Positions 8,472 to 14,229 of a DNA stretch of 14,772 nt are shown here, piece after piece; the stretch's first letter is position 1, and every line of letters begins with the position of its first letter. Source of the DNA: an uncultured Anaerovibrio sp. (lineage in GTDB: Bacteria > Bacillota > Negativicutes > Selenomonadales > Selenomonadaceae). The stretch is from assembly GCA_902785445.1 (NCBI GenBank), contig CACZYN010000018.1:1-14772 (forward strand). The letters are read 5' to 3'. The position numbers were made by a program, and so were the translations under genes. Below the pieces are notes generated by a model. The model ran no database searches, was not told the DNA's origin, and saw nothing but the letters and a program-made list of their open reading frames with translations.

Positions 8472-8560
8472 AGAACAGCAAGTTCTTTCAATATGTGAAC
8501 ATAGTGACTTCAACAACATCATCACCGTGACTTAAGCCTTCACCCAAATCACGACACCTT

Positions 8561-8589
8561 ATTCTAATGGATAAGTATTTAATAGTCAA
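8561..8589 (-). promoter_or_regulatory. SigmaA-type promoter of glmS
   Basis: On the minus strand, -35 TTGACT (8584-8589), a 17-bp spacer and -10 TAGAAT (8561-8566). The start would be near 8554, giving about 83 nt of leader before the ribozyme cleavage site. That leader holds two direct copies of AAGTCAC (8527-8533 and 8504-8510). It also holds a small AGAAC/GTTCT hairpin (8472-8486) that ends one base before the cleavage-site A. Confidence 0.8.
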
Positions 8590-8590
8590 G

Positions 8591-8623
8591 AAAAATAATC
8601 CGGCAGGGATAAACTCTGCCGGA
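8591..8623 (-). terminator. Rho-independent terminator of groESL
   Basis: A perfect 8-bp GC-rich stem (arms 8616-8623 and 8599-8606, TCCGGCAG with its complement) has a nine-base loop and is followed by TTATTTTTC. It lies 30 nt after the groEL stop codon, and its T-tract ends just before the glmS -35 box. Confidence 0.93.
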
Positions 8624-8653
8624 CTGTTTTCCTTATTGTAATGCAACTAATTA

Positions 8654-10288
8654 TTACATCATACCTGGCATGCCGCCCATTGCACCGGCGCCACCCATTG
8701 GGTTGCCTGCGCCCTCAGGAGCTGGCTTATCAGCTACCAAGGTCTCAGTGGTGAGAACCATTGCAGCGATGGAAGCCGCATTCTGGAGAGCAGAACGGGT
8801 AACCTTAGCTGGGTCAACGATACCGTTGGCAATCATGTCAACATACTCGCCCTTGTAAGCATCGAAACCAACACCGAAGTCGCTGTTCTTAACCTGATCA
8901 ACAACTACAGAGCCTTCCAGACCAGCATTGTTGGCAATCTGACGAACTGGCTCCTCAACTGCCCGACGAACAATGTTGATACCAGTCTTAACGTCGCCCT
9001 CAGCCTCCAGGGAATCCAGAACGGACATGATATCGATAAAGGTAGTACCACCACCGGCTACGATACCTTCTTCAACAGCAGCACGGGTAGCATGGAGAGC
9101 ATCCTCAACCCGGAGCTTCTTATCCTTCATTTCAACTTCAGTAGCAGCACCGATTTCAATAACAGCTACGCCGCCGGAGAGCTTAGCCAGACGCTCCTGG
9201 AGCTTCTCCTTGTCAAAGTCGGAAGTAGTGTCAGCAATCTGCTTCTTGATCTGATCAATACGGGACTTGATGGCATCCTTGTCGCCCATACCGTCAACAA
9301 TAGTAGTGTTCTCCTTGGAGGAATGTACCTGACGGGCATGACCCAAATCCTCCAAAGTAACGCTGTCCAGCTTGCGGCCCAATTCCTCGGAAATGAGCTG
9401 CCCACCAGTGAGAATAGCAATGTCCTCCAGCATAGCCTTGCGACGATCGCCAAAGCCAGGAGCCTTAACAGCCAATGCCTTGAAGGTACCACGGAGCTTG
9501 TTTACAACGATGGTAGCCAAAGCTTCGCCGTCCAAATCCTCTGCAACGATAACCAATTCCTTGCCCATCTTTACAACCTGCTCCAGGATTGGGAGGATGT
9601 CATTTACAGTGGAAATCTTCTTATCAGTAATCAGGATGAATGGGTCATTCATAACCGCTTCCATCTTGTCAGTATCAGTAACCATGTAAGGAGAAATATA
9701 GCCACGGTCGAACTGCATACCCTCTACAACAGAGAGGCTGGTCTCCATACCCTTAGACTCCTCAACGGTGATAACGCCTTCCTTGCCAACCTTTTCCATA
9801 GCGTCAGCAATGTACTTGCCGATTTCCTCGTCACCGGAGGAAACAGTAGCAACCTGGGCAATAGCCTTCTGGGACTCAACTGGCTTAGCAACCTTCTGGA
9901 GTTCAGCAACCAATGCCTTTACAGCCTTTTCGATACCCTTCTTCAAAACCATAGGGTTAGCACCAGCAGCTACGTTACGCATACCCTCATGAATCATAGC
10001 CTGAGCCAGGAGAGTTGCAGTAGTAGTACCGTCACCAGCAATATCGTTGGTCTTGGTAGCAACCTGACGAACCAGCTGTGCACCCATGTTCTCAAATGGA
10101 TCCTCCAGCTCAATATCCCGGGCAATGGTAACACCATCATTGGTGATGGTAGGTGCACCGAACTTCTTGTCCAATACTACATTACGGCCCTTTGGACCAA
10201 GGGTAACCTTTACGGCATTTGCCAATGCGTCAACGCCCTTTTCCAAAGCGCGACGAGCTTCTTCATCAAATAAAATCTGCTTTGCCAT
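8654..10288 (-). CDS. groEL: Chaperonin GroEL (Hsp60)
   Basis: 544 residues, full length. It forms the tetradecameric folding chamber in the cytosol and works with the GroES lid. Visible signatures are NDGVTIARDIELEDPFENMGA (from 50), the ATPase loop GDGTTTATLL (85-94), the second nucleotide block VAGGGTTF near residue 410, and a C-terminal GGM-rich tail ending in MPGMM. The start has GGGAGG 8 nt upstream. It lies 46 nt downstream of groES, is co-transcribed from the CIRCE-controlled promoter, and is closed by its own terminator. Its GGM tail and overall sequence fit a low-GC Firmicutes/Negativicutes origin. The antisense strand also carries a 393-codon open frame, which is a shadow. Confidence 0.99.
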   Translation of the reverse strand: MAKQILFDEEARRALEKGVDALANAVKVTLGPKGRNVVLDKKFGAPTITNDGVTIARDIELEDPFENMGAQLVRQVATKTNDIAGDGTTTATLLAQAMIHEGMRNVAAGANPMVLKKGIEKAVKALVAELQKVAKPVESQKAIAQVATVSSGDEEIGKYIADAMEKVGKEGVITVEESKGMETSLSVVEGMQFDRGYISPYMVTDTDKMEAVMNDPFILITDKKISTVNDILPILEQVVKMGKELVIVAEDLDGEALATIVVNKLRGTFKALAVKAPGFGDRRKAMLEDIAILTGGQLISEELGRKLDSVTLEDLGHARQVHSSKENTTIVDGMGDKDAIKSRIDQIKKQIADTTSDFDKEKLQERLAKLSGGVAVIEIGAATEVEMKDKKLRVEDALHATRAAVEEGIVAGGGTTFIDIMSVLDSLEAEGDVKTGINIVRRAVEEPVRQIANNAGLEGSVVVDQVKNSDFGVGFDAYKGEYVDMIANGIVDPAKVTRSALQNAASIAAMVLTTETLVADKPAPEGAGNPMGGAGAMGGMPGMM

Positions 10289-10334
10289 TATACTTGCCTC
10301 CCAAATTATATAAAGTCAAACCCCAAGGGGAAAA

Positions 10335-10619
10335 TTATTCAACAATACCCAAAATATCGCTCTGACGAACAATGAGATAATCCTTGCCGTCAATCTTTAC
10401 TTCAGTACCAGCGTACTTGGAATAAAGAACAGTGTCCCCAACCTTTACTTCCATAGTAATGCGGTTGCCTTCCTTATCTACAGAACCAGGACCAGCTGCT
10501 ACGATGGTACCCTTCATAGGCTTTTCCTTGGCAGTATCAGCCAAAATAATACCGCTGGCTGTTTTGGTCTCAGCCTCAGCTACCTCGATGACAACCCGAT
10601 CTCCTAATGGTTTAATCAT
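10335..10619 (-). CDS. groES: Co-chaperonin GroES (Hsp10)
   Basis: 94 residues, the normal length. It forms the heptameric lid of GroEL. The protein begins IKPLGDRVVIE, the conserved first strand. The flexible mobile loop that contacts GroEL spans about residues 16-32 and includes the hydrophobic GIIL. VGDTVLYSKYAGTEVK and the C-terminal DILGIVE are typical. An AGGAGG lies 9 nt upstream of the ATG. It is the first gene of the operon, followed by groEL after 46 nt, and is preceded by a CIRCE operator in its leader. Confidence 0.99.
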   Translation of the reverse strand: MIKPLGDRVVIEVAEAETKTASGIILADTAKEKPMKGTIVAAGPGSVDKEGNRITMEVKVGDTVLYSKYAGTEVKIDGKDYLIVRQSDILGIVE

Positions 10620-10656
10620 ATGTATACGCCTCCTAAAAGAATTTACTTTTTCATTG

Positions 10657-10683
10657 TTAGCACTCTTTTTGTCCGAGTGCTAA
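10657..10683 (-). promoter_or_regulatory. CIRCE operator (HrcA binding site)
   Basis: A perfect 9-9-9 element: TTAGCACTC, a nine-base spacer, then GAGTGCTAA. It matches the CIRCE consensus at every arm position. It lies just downstream of the groES promoter and 37 nt before the groES start, so HrcA binding would block transcription until heat shock. hrcA itself is not in the window. Confidence 0.98.
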
Positions 10684-10694
10684 TCACAGGTATT

Positions 10695-10723
10695 ATAATA
10701 AATCCTTTTAGAGAAAAATGCAA
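10695..10723 (-). promoter_or_regulatory. SigmaA-type promoter of groESL
   Basis: On the minus strand, -35 TTGCAT (10718-10723), a 17-bp spacer and -10 TATTAT (10695-10700). The start would be near 10688, so the CIRCE element lies immediately at the 5' end of the transcript. An overlapping TATAAT offset by 3 nt would give a 20-bp spacer and is less likely. Confidence 0.68.
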
Positions 10724-10733
10724 GCAAAAAGTC

Positions 10734-10767
10734 AAAAAAACAAAGAAATCAATAAATGACTTCTTTG
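10734..10767 (-). terminator. Terminator insulating the groES promoter
   Basis: On the minus strand an 11-bp stem (arms 10757-10767 and 10741-10751, CAAAGAAGTCA with its complement, one G-U pair) closes a 5-nt loop and is followed by seven T. It would stop minus-strand readthrough from the small toxin gene or the kinase/regulator operon before it reaches groES. Confidence 0.8.
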
Positions 10768-10795
10768 CTGGTTGATTATTCATTACCAATGTCAA

Positions 10796-10823
10796 TTGAC
10801 TTTAAAGGACTATTTGATATAAT
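10796..10823 (+). promoter_or_regulatory. Plus-strand promoter of the proposed antisense RNA
   Basis: TTGACT (10796-10801), a 16-bp spacer and a perfect TATAAT (10818-10823) read on the plus strand, the opposite of every protein gene here. Transcription would start near 10830, exactly where the repeated sequence AGAAAGGTGCTACC begins. Confidence 0.72.
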
Positions 10824-10830
10824 AAAGGCA

Positions 10831-10861
10831 AGAAAGGTGCTACCGATAAGCGGTCAGCCCC
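10831..10861. repeat. Inverted-repeat copy A: 5' end of the antisense RNA
   Basis: Read on the plus strand it contains AGAAAGGTGCTACC, then GATAA, then GCGGTCAGCCCC. The same blocks occur on the minus strand at 11055-11011, where they form the 5' end of the toxin mRNA. The toxin copy has short extra segments, one between the GGTGCTACC and GCGGTCA blocks and another inside the GGTCA...GCCCC block. Both copies start at the predicted transcription start. Confidence 0.75.
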
Positions 10862-10880
10862 AAATATTGGAAGTTTTTTG

Positions 10881-10918
10881 GAAAACCGCCATCTAGTTGG
10901 ACGCTGTGGCGGCTTTTC
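10881..10918. terminator. Shared bidirectional terminator of toxin mRNA and antisense RNA
   Basis: CCGCCA (10886-10891) pairs with TGGCGG (10907-10912) around a 15-nt loop. The outer GAAAA and TTTTC extend the stem past one bulged C. T-runs follow on both strands (TTTTC on plus, TTTTCC on minus), so it can stop both convergent transcripts. Confidence 0.78.
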
Positions 10919-10923
10919 TATTG

Positions 10924-10992
10924 CTATGATTTAATTGCAACGATACAAATCGCCACAAGAAACACCAATGACAGAAAGTCATATATGCTCAT
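10924..10992 (-). CDS. Small hydrophobic peptide, candidate type I toxin (Hol-Tox/TxpA/Fst-like)
   Basis: A 22-codon frame with ATG at 10992-10990 and TAG at 10926-10924. The peptide begins MSIYDFLSL, is a single continuous hydrophobic helix from residue 6 to 20, and ends in Lys-Ser. That is the profile of small membrane toxins; the start Met-Ser-x-Tyr-Asp/Glu-x-Leu-x-Leu recalls the putative holin-like toxin family. A strong GGGGGG ribosome binding site lies 7 nt upstream, but it is locked in a hairpin (10996-11023). It has its own promoter (11058-11086) and terminator, and a convergent antisense RNA faces it. The function is inferred: such peptides insert in the membrane when the antisense RNA is lost. 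It is too short for ordinary gene callers, and coding status rests on context. Confidence 0.62.
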   Translation of the reverse strand: MSIYDFLSLVFLVAICIVAIKS

Positions 10993-10995
10993 AAG

Positions 10996-11023
10996 CAATC
11001 CCCCCTCTCAGGGGCTAGGATTG
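10996..11023 (-). promoter_or_regulatory. Hairpin sequestering the toxin ribosome binding site
   Basis: In the minus-strand RNA, CAAUCC (11023-11018) pairs with GGAUUG (11001-10996), and CCCC (11014-11011) pairs with GGGG (11005-11002). Only a UAGG-type bulge on one side and a short UGAGA loop remain unpaired. The paired G-run is the Shine-Dalgarno sequence of the peptide, so translation should be blocked unless the leader is remodelled. An upstream CUACC/GGUAG hairpin lies at about 11029-11045. Confidence 0.68.
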
Positions 11024-11055
11024 ACCGCCTACCGTTATTAGGTAGCACCTCTTCT
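11011..11055. repeat. Inverted-repeat copy B: 5' leader of the toxin mRNA
   Basis: On the minus strand it reads AGAAGAGGTGCTACC (11055-11041), a 12-nt segment, GGCGGTCA, a short insert, and GCCCC (11015-11011). It is the counterpart, in opposite DNA orientation, of 10831-10861. The two RNAs therefore carry the same sequence at their 5' ends rather than complementary ones. Confidence 0.75.
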
Positions 11056-11057
11056 GC

Positions 11058-11086
11058 TATTTAGCACAAACGTTTTGCTTGGTAAA
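11058..11086 (-). promoter_or_regulatory. Promoter of the small toxin gene
   Basis: On the minus strand, -35 TTTACC (11081-11086), a 17-bp spacer and -10 TAAATA (11058-11063), preceded by TGC, which makes an extended -10. The start would be at about 11055-11051. The -35 box is weak, so the promoter depends on the extended -10. Confidence 0.5.
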
Positions 11087-11093
11087 TAATAAT

Positions 11094-11120
11094 CACAAAA
11101 GCCGCCCAAATGGACGGCTC
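11094..11120 (-). terminator. Terminator of the kinase/ANTAR regulator operon
   Basis: On the minus strand an 8-bp stem (arms 11112-11119 and 11100-11107, one G-U pair) has an ATTT loop and is followed by TTTTGTG. It lies 19 nt after the regulator stop codon. Confidence 0.85.
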
Positions 11121-11138
11121 AATTTCATCAATATATCA

Positions 11139-11714
11139 TTATTTGGTTGCGCTGCGGATAATGGCTTCAGCCACTTCCTTAATGGTCTTGCGCTTGGCCA
11201 TGCTGTATTTCTGAATCCTTTTAAAGGCCTCTGATTCACTGATATTATGGGCATCCATCAGTATTCCCTTGGCCCGGTCCAAGGTCTTGCGCATTTCCAG
11301 ACTATCCTTCACCTTAAAGAGCTCATCCTCCAGCCCCTGCATTTCCTGATACCGGGACATGGCCACTTCAATGGCCGGGAATAGATTAGCCTCCTGCACC
11401 GGCTTAACCAAATAGGCTTGAACTCCCGCCTCCGTGGCCCGCTTTACGAATTCCGGCTGGCTAAAGGCCGTCAGCAAGACCACTGGAGCAATTTTTTCCT
11501 TGGACAAGATTTTAGCGGCGGCTATGCCATCCATTTCCGGCATCTTTACATCAAAGATGCACAAATCCGGCTTGAGCTTTTTAGCCAGCTCCACTGCCTG
11601 GACACCATTAGCTGCCTCGCCTACCACTTGGTGGCCGGCTTCCTCCAAAAGCTCCTTCATATCCATACGAATTAGGGTTTCATCATCGGCAATGACAATT
11701 TTCAAGGGATTCAT
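11139..11714 (-). CDS. ANTAR-domain response regulator (PdtaR/EutV-like)
   Basis: 191 residues. The receiver domain (1-118) has the acidic pair D10-D11, phosphoacceptor D55 in CIFDVKMPE, T82 and K104 in VKP. A helical linker (119-135) leads to an ANTAR domain (about 136-187) with MRKTLDRAKGILM and the later helix KRIQKYSMAKRKTIKEVA. ANTAR regulators bind paired hairpins in nascent RNA and prevent transcription termination; their targets are usually elsewhere. The start is ATG at 11714, with GGGAGGAG upstream lying inside the kinase gene's 3' end. The frame stays open 15 codons further upstream, but that stretch lies within the kinase gene and has no ribosome binding site. It follows the kinase stop by 2 nt, so the two form a two-component pair. 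Confidence 0.93.
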   Translation of the reverse strand: MNPLKIVIADDETLIRMDMKELLEEAGHQVVGEAANGVQAVELAKKLKPDLCIFDVKMPEMDGIAAAKILSKEKIAPVVLLTAFSQPEFVKRATEAGVQAYLVKPVQEANLFPAIEVAMSRYQEMQGLEDELFKVKDSLEMRKTLDRAKGILMDAHNISESEAFKRIQKYSMAKRKTIKEVAEAIIRSATK

Positions 11715-11716
11715 AC

Positions 11717-13147
11717 TTACTCTCCTCCCAAATCGACTTTTGGTATACGTAAAACACAATGCGTACCATGGTCATTTTTCATTTCAAAGGTACCGCCAAT
11801 ATCCTCCCGTACCAGGGTGGTTATAATCTGCAAGCCCAAGGATTTAGGCTGATCAATGTTAAAATCATCCGGCAAGCCCGCACCATCGTCATATAGCTCA
11901 ATAACATATCCATCCTCGGATATACTGGACCTAAAGCCAATGGTACCGTGGTTGCGCTCCTTAAAACCATGCTCTATAGAGTTTAAAATCAATTCATTGA
12001 TTATCACGGCAATATTGCTGGCATTCTGGGATGGCAAAATCACCTCCGGCCCCTCAATCTTGCTGGAAAGAACAAAATCACTGTCCACCATATTAGGAAC
12101 CACTCGATCAATAATTCCCTTGGTAACCTCATTGACATTGATTTCTTCCTTGTCATGCTGACTGAGGAACTCATGAACCACCGCCATACTCAAAATCCGG
12201 TTGGTGCTTTCCTGGAGAGCCGCCTTAACCTCCGGTGACTTGGAGCGCCGCCCCTGAAGCCGCAACAGGCTGGCAATGGTCTGCAGATTATTCTTCACCC
12301 GGTGATGGATTTCCTGAATAACTGCCGTTTTTATCTTGATTTCCCGTTCCTTCTTGCGAACTTCCGTGACATCGGACAAAAGCAATATCCGCCGTTGCAT
12401 AGCTCCGGCCTCCTCCAGCTTGATATCTCGCTGAAGCAGGATTAAATCTCCTACCTGAATTTCCTTTTCAAAAGGACGGCTGCTATCAATTATTTCCCTA
12501 TGTAACATGGAGCTGAGCTCCCGGTCCGGCAATCTGCAGCCCATGAGGTGGTAAATGCCCAAGGCACGATAAATTCGCGTAGCCGACATATTGGTATAGG
12601 TAATGCGGTTGTTTTTATCTGCCAAAATTATTCCAGTACCGGCAAAAATCGGCGAAAACAACTCCGGATCCTGTTGTCGTTTGGCATATTGCAGCAACAG
12701 CTCAGCCATATCCAACAGCTGATAATAGCTGCTAGAGGTGGCATAGCCCTGACTGGTTTCCAAGGTGACCACACCGATGATATCGGCCCCATCCTTTATG
12801 GGTAAAGCATACATATCCAAGATATTACCCAGACGCCATTCCCGGCGGCCATGAATCATCTTGCCCTTTTCAAAGACCATGCTTACCACCGGCTCTTCCA
12901 AAACCGGAATAACACTGCCAGCCTTCGGCAGCTCAAACTGGCTGAAAAAGGTATGTGGCTTATGATGCTTCATTACAAAATAGTTTTCCCCGTCGGGCTG
13001 CTTTAAATACAGAAGCAAATGGGCATGGGCCAAGTCCGCAATAAAGGCAAAGCAGGTGCTCATGCGCTTTAACAGCTCAATCTGCATAGCAGTCAGATCC
13101 GTATGCTGCCGATATAATGCTGTATCTGTTCCATGATGATTTTTCAT
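11717..13147 (-). CDS. Cytosolic sensor histidine kinase (PdtaS/EutW-like, HisKA_2)
   Basis: 476 residues without membrane segments or signal peptide, so it senses an intracellular signal. Residues about 17-155 match the GAF-like sensor domain of PdtaS-type kinases. Residues about 160-265 form a PAS domain (GIILADKNNRITYTN, then LLLSDVTEVRKKE). The HisKA_2 helix holds the phosphoacceptor H281 in QEIHHRVKNNLQT. The ATPase domain has the N-box INELILNSIEHGF (383-395), the G1 box DDGAGLPDDF (420-429) and the G2 residues SLGLQ (436-440). All catalytic parts are intact. The partner is the ANTAR regulator 2 nt downstream. Upstream, tsaD ends 35 nt away, with no promoter visible between, so it is probably co-transcribed with the tsa genes. 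In mycobacteria the related PdtaS/PdtaR pair responds to copper and nitric oxide; the signal here is unknown. Confidence 0.92.
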   Translation of the reverse strand: MKNHHGTDTALYRQHTDLTAMQIELLKRMSTCFAFIADLAHAHLLLYLKQPDGENYFVMKHHKPHTFFSQFELPKAGSVIPVLEEPVVSMVFEKGKMIHGRREWRLGNILDMYALPIKDGADIIGVVTLETSQGYATSSSYYQLLDMAELLLQYAKRQQDPELFSPIFAGTGIILADKNNRITYTNMSATRIYRALGIYHLMGCRLPDRELSSMLHREIIDSSRPFEKEIQVGDLILLQRDIKLEEAGAMQRRILLLSDVTEVRKKEREIKIKTAVIQEIHHRVKNNLQTIASLLRLQGRRSKSPEVKAALQESTNRILSMAVVHEFLSQHDKEEINVNEVTKGIIDRVVPNMVDSDFVLSSKIEGPEVILPSQNASNIAVIINELILNSIEHGFKERNHGTIGFRSSISEDGYVIELYDDGAGLPDDFNIDQPKSLGLQIITTLVREDIGGTFEMKNDHGTHCVLRIPKVDLGGE

Positions 13148-13182
13148 AAATAAATCCCTATCTCATCCGAGTGCTTAAACTA

Positions 13183-14208
13183 TCAAACATCCGTTAAGGC
13201 CAATCCCGGTACGGCATTTAAATATAAATCGGCATATTTTCCGGCCAAGGACTGATAATAACCCCGACAACCAATCATGGCCGCGTTATCGGTACACAAA
13301 ATCTTATCCGGATAGTAGAATTTTACCTTATTCTTAGCTGTTACTTCCCGCAGCCGTTTCTCCAAGGAACTGTTCGCCGCTACACCGCCGGCCAGCACCA
13401 AGGTATCACAGCCAGTTTCCTTTATAGCATCCAGAGCCTTGGCCAACAGCACCTCAATTACCGTATGCTGAAAAGAAGCCGCCACATCCGCTTTGTTCAC
13501 CTCGATTTTCTTCAGCTTCATGCTGTTTAAATAATTTAGCACGGCAGATTTCAGGCCGCTGAAGCTGAATTCATAATTTCCCTTTTCCTGCAGAGCTCTC
13601 GGGAAATCGATGGCCAATGGATCGCCCTCCTGGGCCAGCTTATCAATCTGAGGACCGCCAGGATACGGTAAACCCATTACTCTGGCCACCTTGTCAAAGG
13701 CTTCCCCTGCGGCATCGTCCCGGGTCTGTCCCATGAGCTTAAAGGAATTATAATCCTTTACATGAACCAATGAGGTGTGCCCACCTGACACCACTAGCGC
13801 CACAAAAGGTGGCTCCAATTCCGGAGCACTGAGGAAATTGGCAAAAATGTGCCCTTCCAGATGGTTTACCCCAATGAGGGGTATATTCCGGGAGAAGGCC
13901 AAGGACTTAGCCGCTGACACGCCCACTAGTAAGGCGCCTACCAACCCTGGTCCATAGGTAACTGCCACCTGATTGATATCCTCCAGCTTTACCTCTGCCT
14001 TAGCCAAGGCTTCGTCAATTACTGGCATGATGTTGACAATATGCTTCCGGGAGGCGATTTCCGGCACCACTCCACCAAATTTCTGATGCACCGGTATCTG
14101 GGTGGCAATAATATTGGATAAGACCTTTCGCCCGCCTTGCAAAACCGCTGCTGAGGTCTCATCACAGCTGGATTCTATTGCCAATGTTAGTATTTTTTCT
14201 GTATTCAT
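13183..14208 (-). CDS. tsaD: tRNA N6-adenosine threonylcarbamoyltransferase
   Basis: 341 residues, normal length for TsaD (Gcp/YgjD). With TsaB and TsaE it transfers the threonylcarbamoyl group to A37 of tRNAs that read ANN codons. The ASKHA fold is evident: IESSCDETSAAV (11-22), the metal-binding NHLEGH (115-120; H116 and H120), VSGGHTSL (140-147), DDAAGEAFDKVAR (164-176) and CTDNAAMIG with D307 as third metal ligand. The start has GGAG 5 nt upstream of ATG. It follows rimI by 21 nt in the conserved tsaB-rimI-tsaD order. The gene is essential in many bacteria. Confidence 0.98.
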   Translation of the reverse strand: MNTEKILTLAIESSCDETSAAVLQGGRKVLSNIIATQIPVHQKFGGVVPEIASRKHIVNIMPVIDEALAKAEVKLEDINQVAVTYGPGLVGALLVGVSAAKSLAFSRNIPLIGVNHLEGHIFANFLSAPELEPPFVALVVSGGHTSLVHVKDYNSFKLMGQTRDDAAGEAFDKVARVMGLPYPGGPQIDKLAQEGDPLAIDFPRALQEKGNYEFSFSGLKSAVLNYLNSMKLKKIEVNKADVAASFQHTVIEVLLAKALDAIKETGCDTLVLAGGVAANSSLEKRLREVTAKNKVKFYYPDKILCTDNAAMIGCRGYYQSLAGKYADLYLNAVPGLALTDV

Positions 14209-14229
14209 ATTCTCTCCGTTTGCAAACTT

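Larger units (their letters stand above)
10830..10918 (+). ncRNA. Proposed antisense (antitoxin) RNA of a type I module
   Basis: The RNA would be about 90 nt, running from the promoter at 10796-10823 to the terminator stem at 10886-10912 and its TTTT. No start codon with a ribosome binding site and a useful frame is present, so it is likely non-coding. It converges on the small toxin gene from the opposite strand. Its 3' end overlaps the 3' end of the toxin mRNA across the shared terminator, giving about 35 nt of perfect complementarity. Its first 31 nt (10831-10861) repeat, in shortened form, the leader of the toxin mRNA. This layout resembles par of plasmid pAD1 and txpA/ratA. The RNA is inferred from sequence only. 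Confidence 0.55.

Noticed and set aside
9092..10273. A 393-codon open frame on the plus strand.
   Set aside because: It lies wholly antisense to groEL, has no ribosome binding site or promoter, and its composition reflects the codon bias of groEL.
10289..10334. A TATAAT-like box and a CCCCTTGGGG stretch between groES and groEL, possibly an internal promoter or terminator.
   Set aside because: The TTGACT lies only 3 nt from the TATAAT, so it is no usable promoter, and the C/G hairpin is only 3 bp with a tetraloop and lacks a good T-run.
10730..10735. TTGACT as an alternative -35 box for groES.
   Set aside because: It is 29 nt from the -10 box and overlaps the T-tract of a terminator; TTGCAT at 17 nt fits better.
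11715..11759. A 15-codon N-terminal extension of the ANTAR regulator.
   Set aside because: It lies inside the kinase gene and lacks a ribosome binding site; the ATG at 11714 has GGGAGGAG and begins the receiver domain properly.
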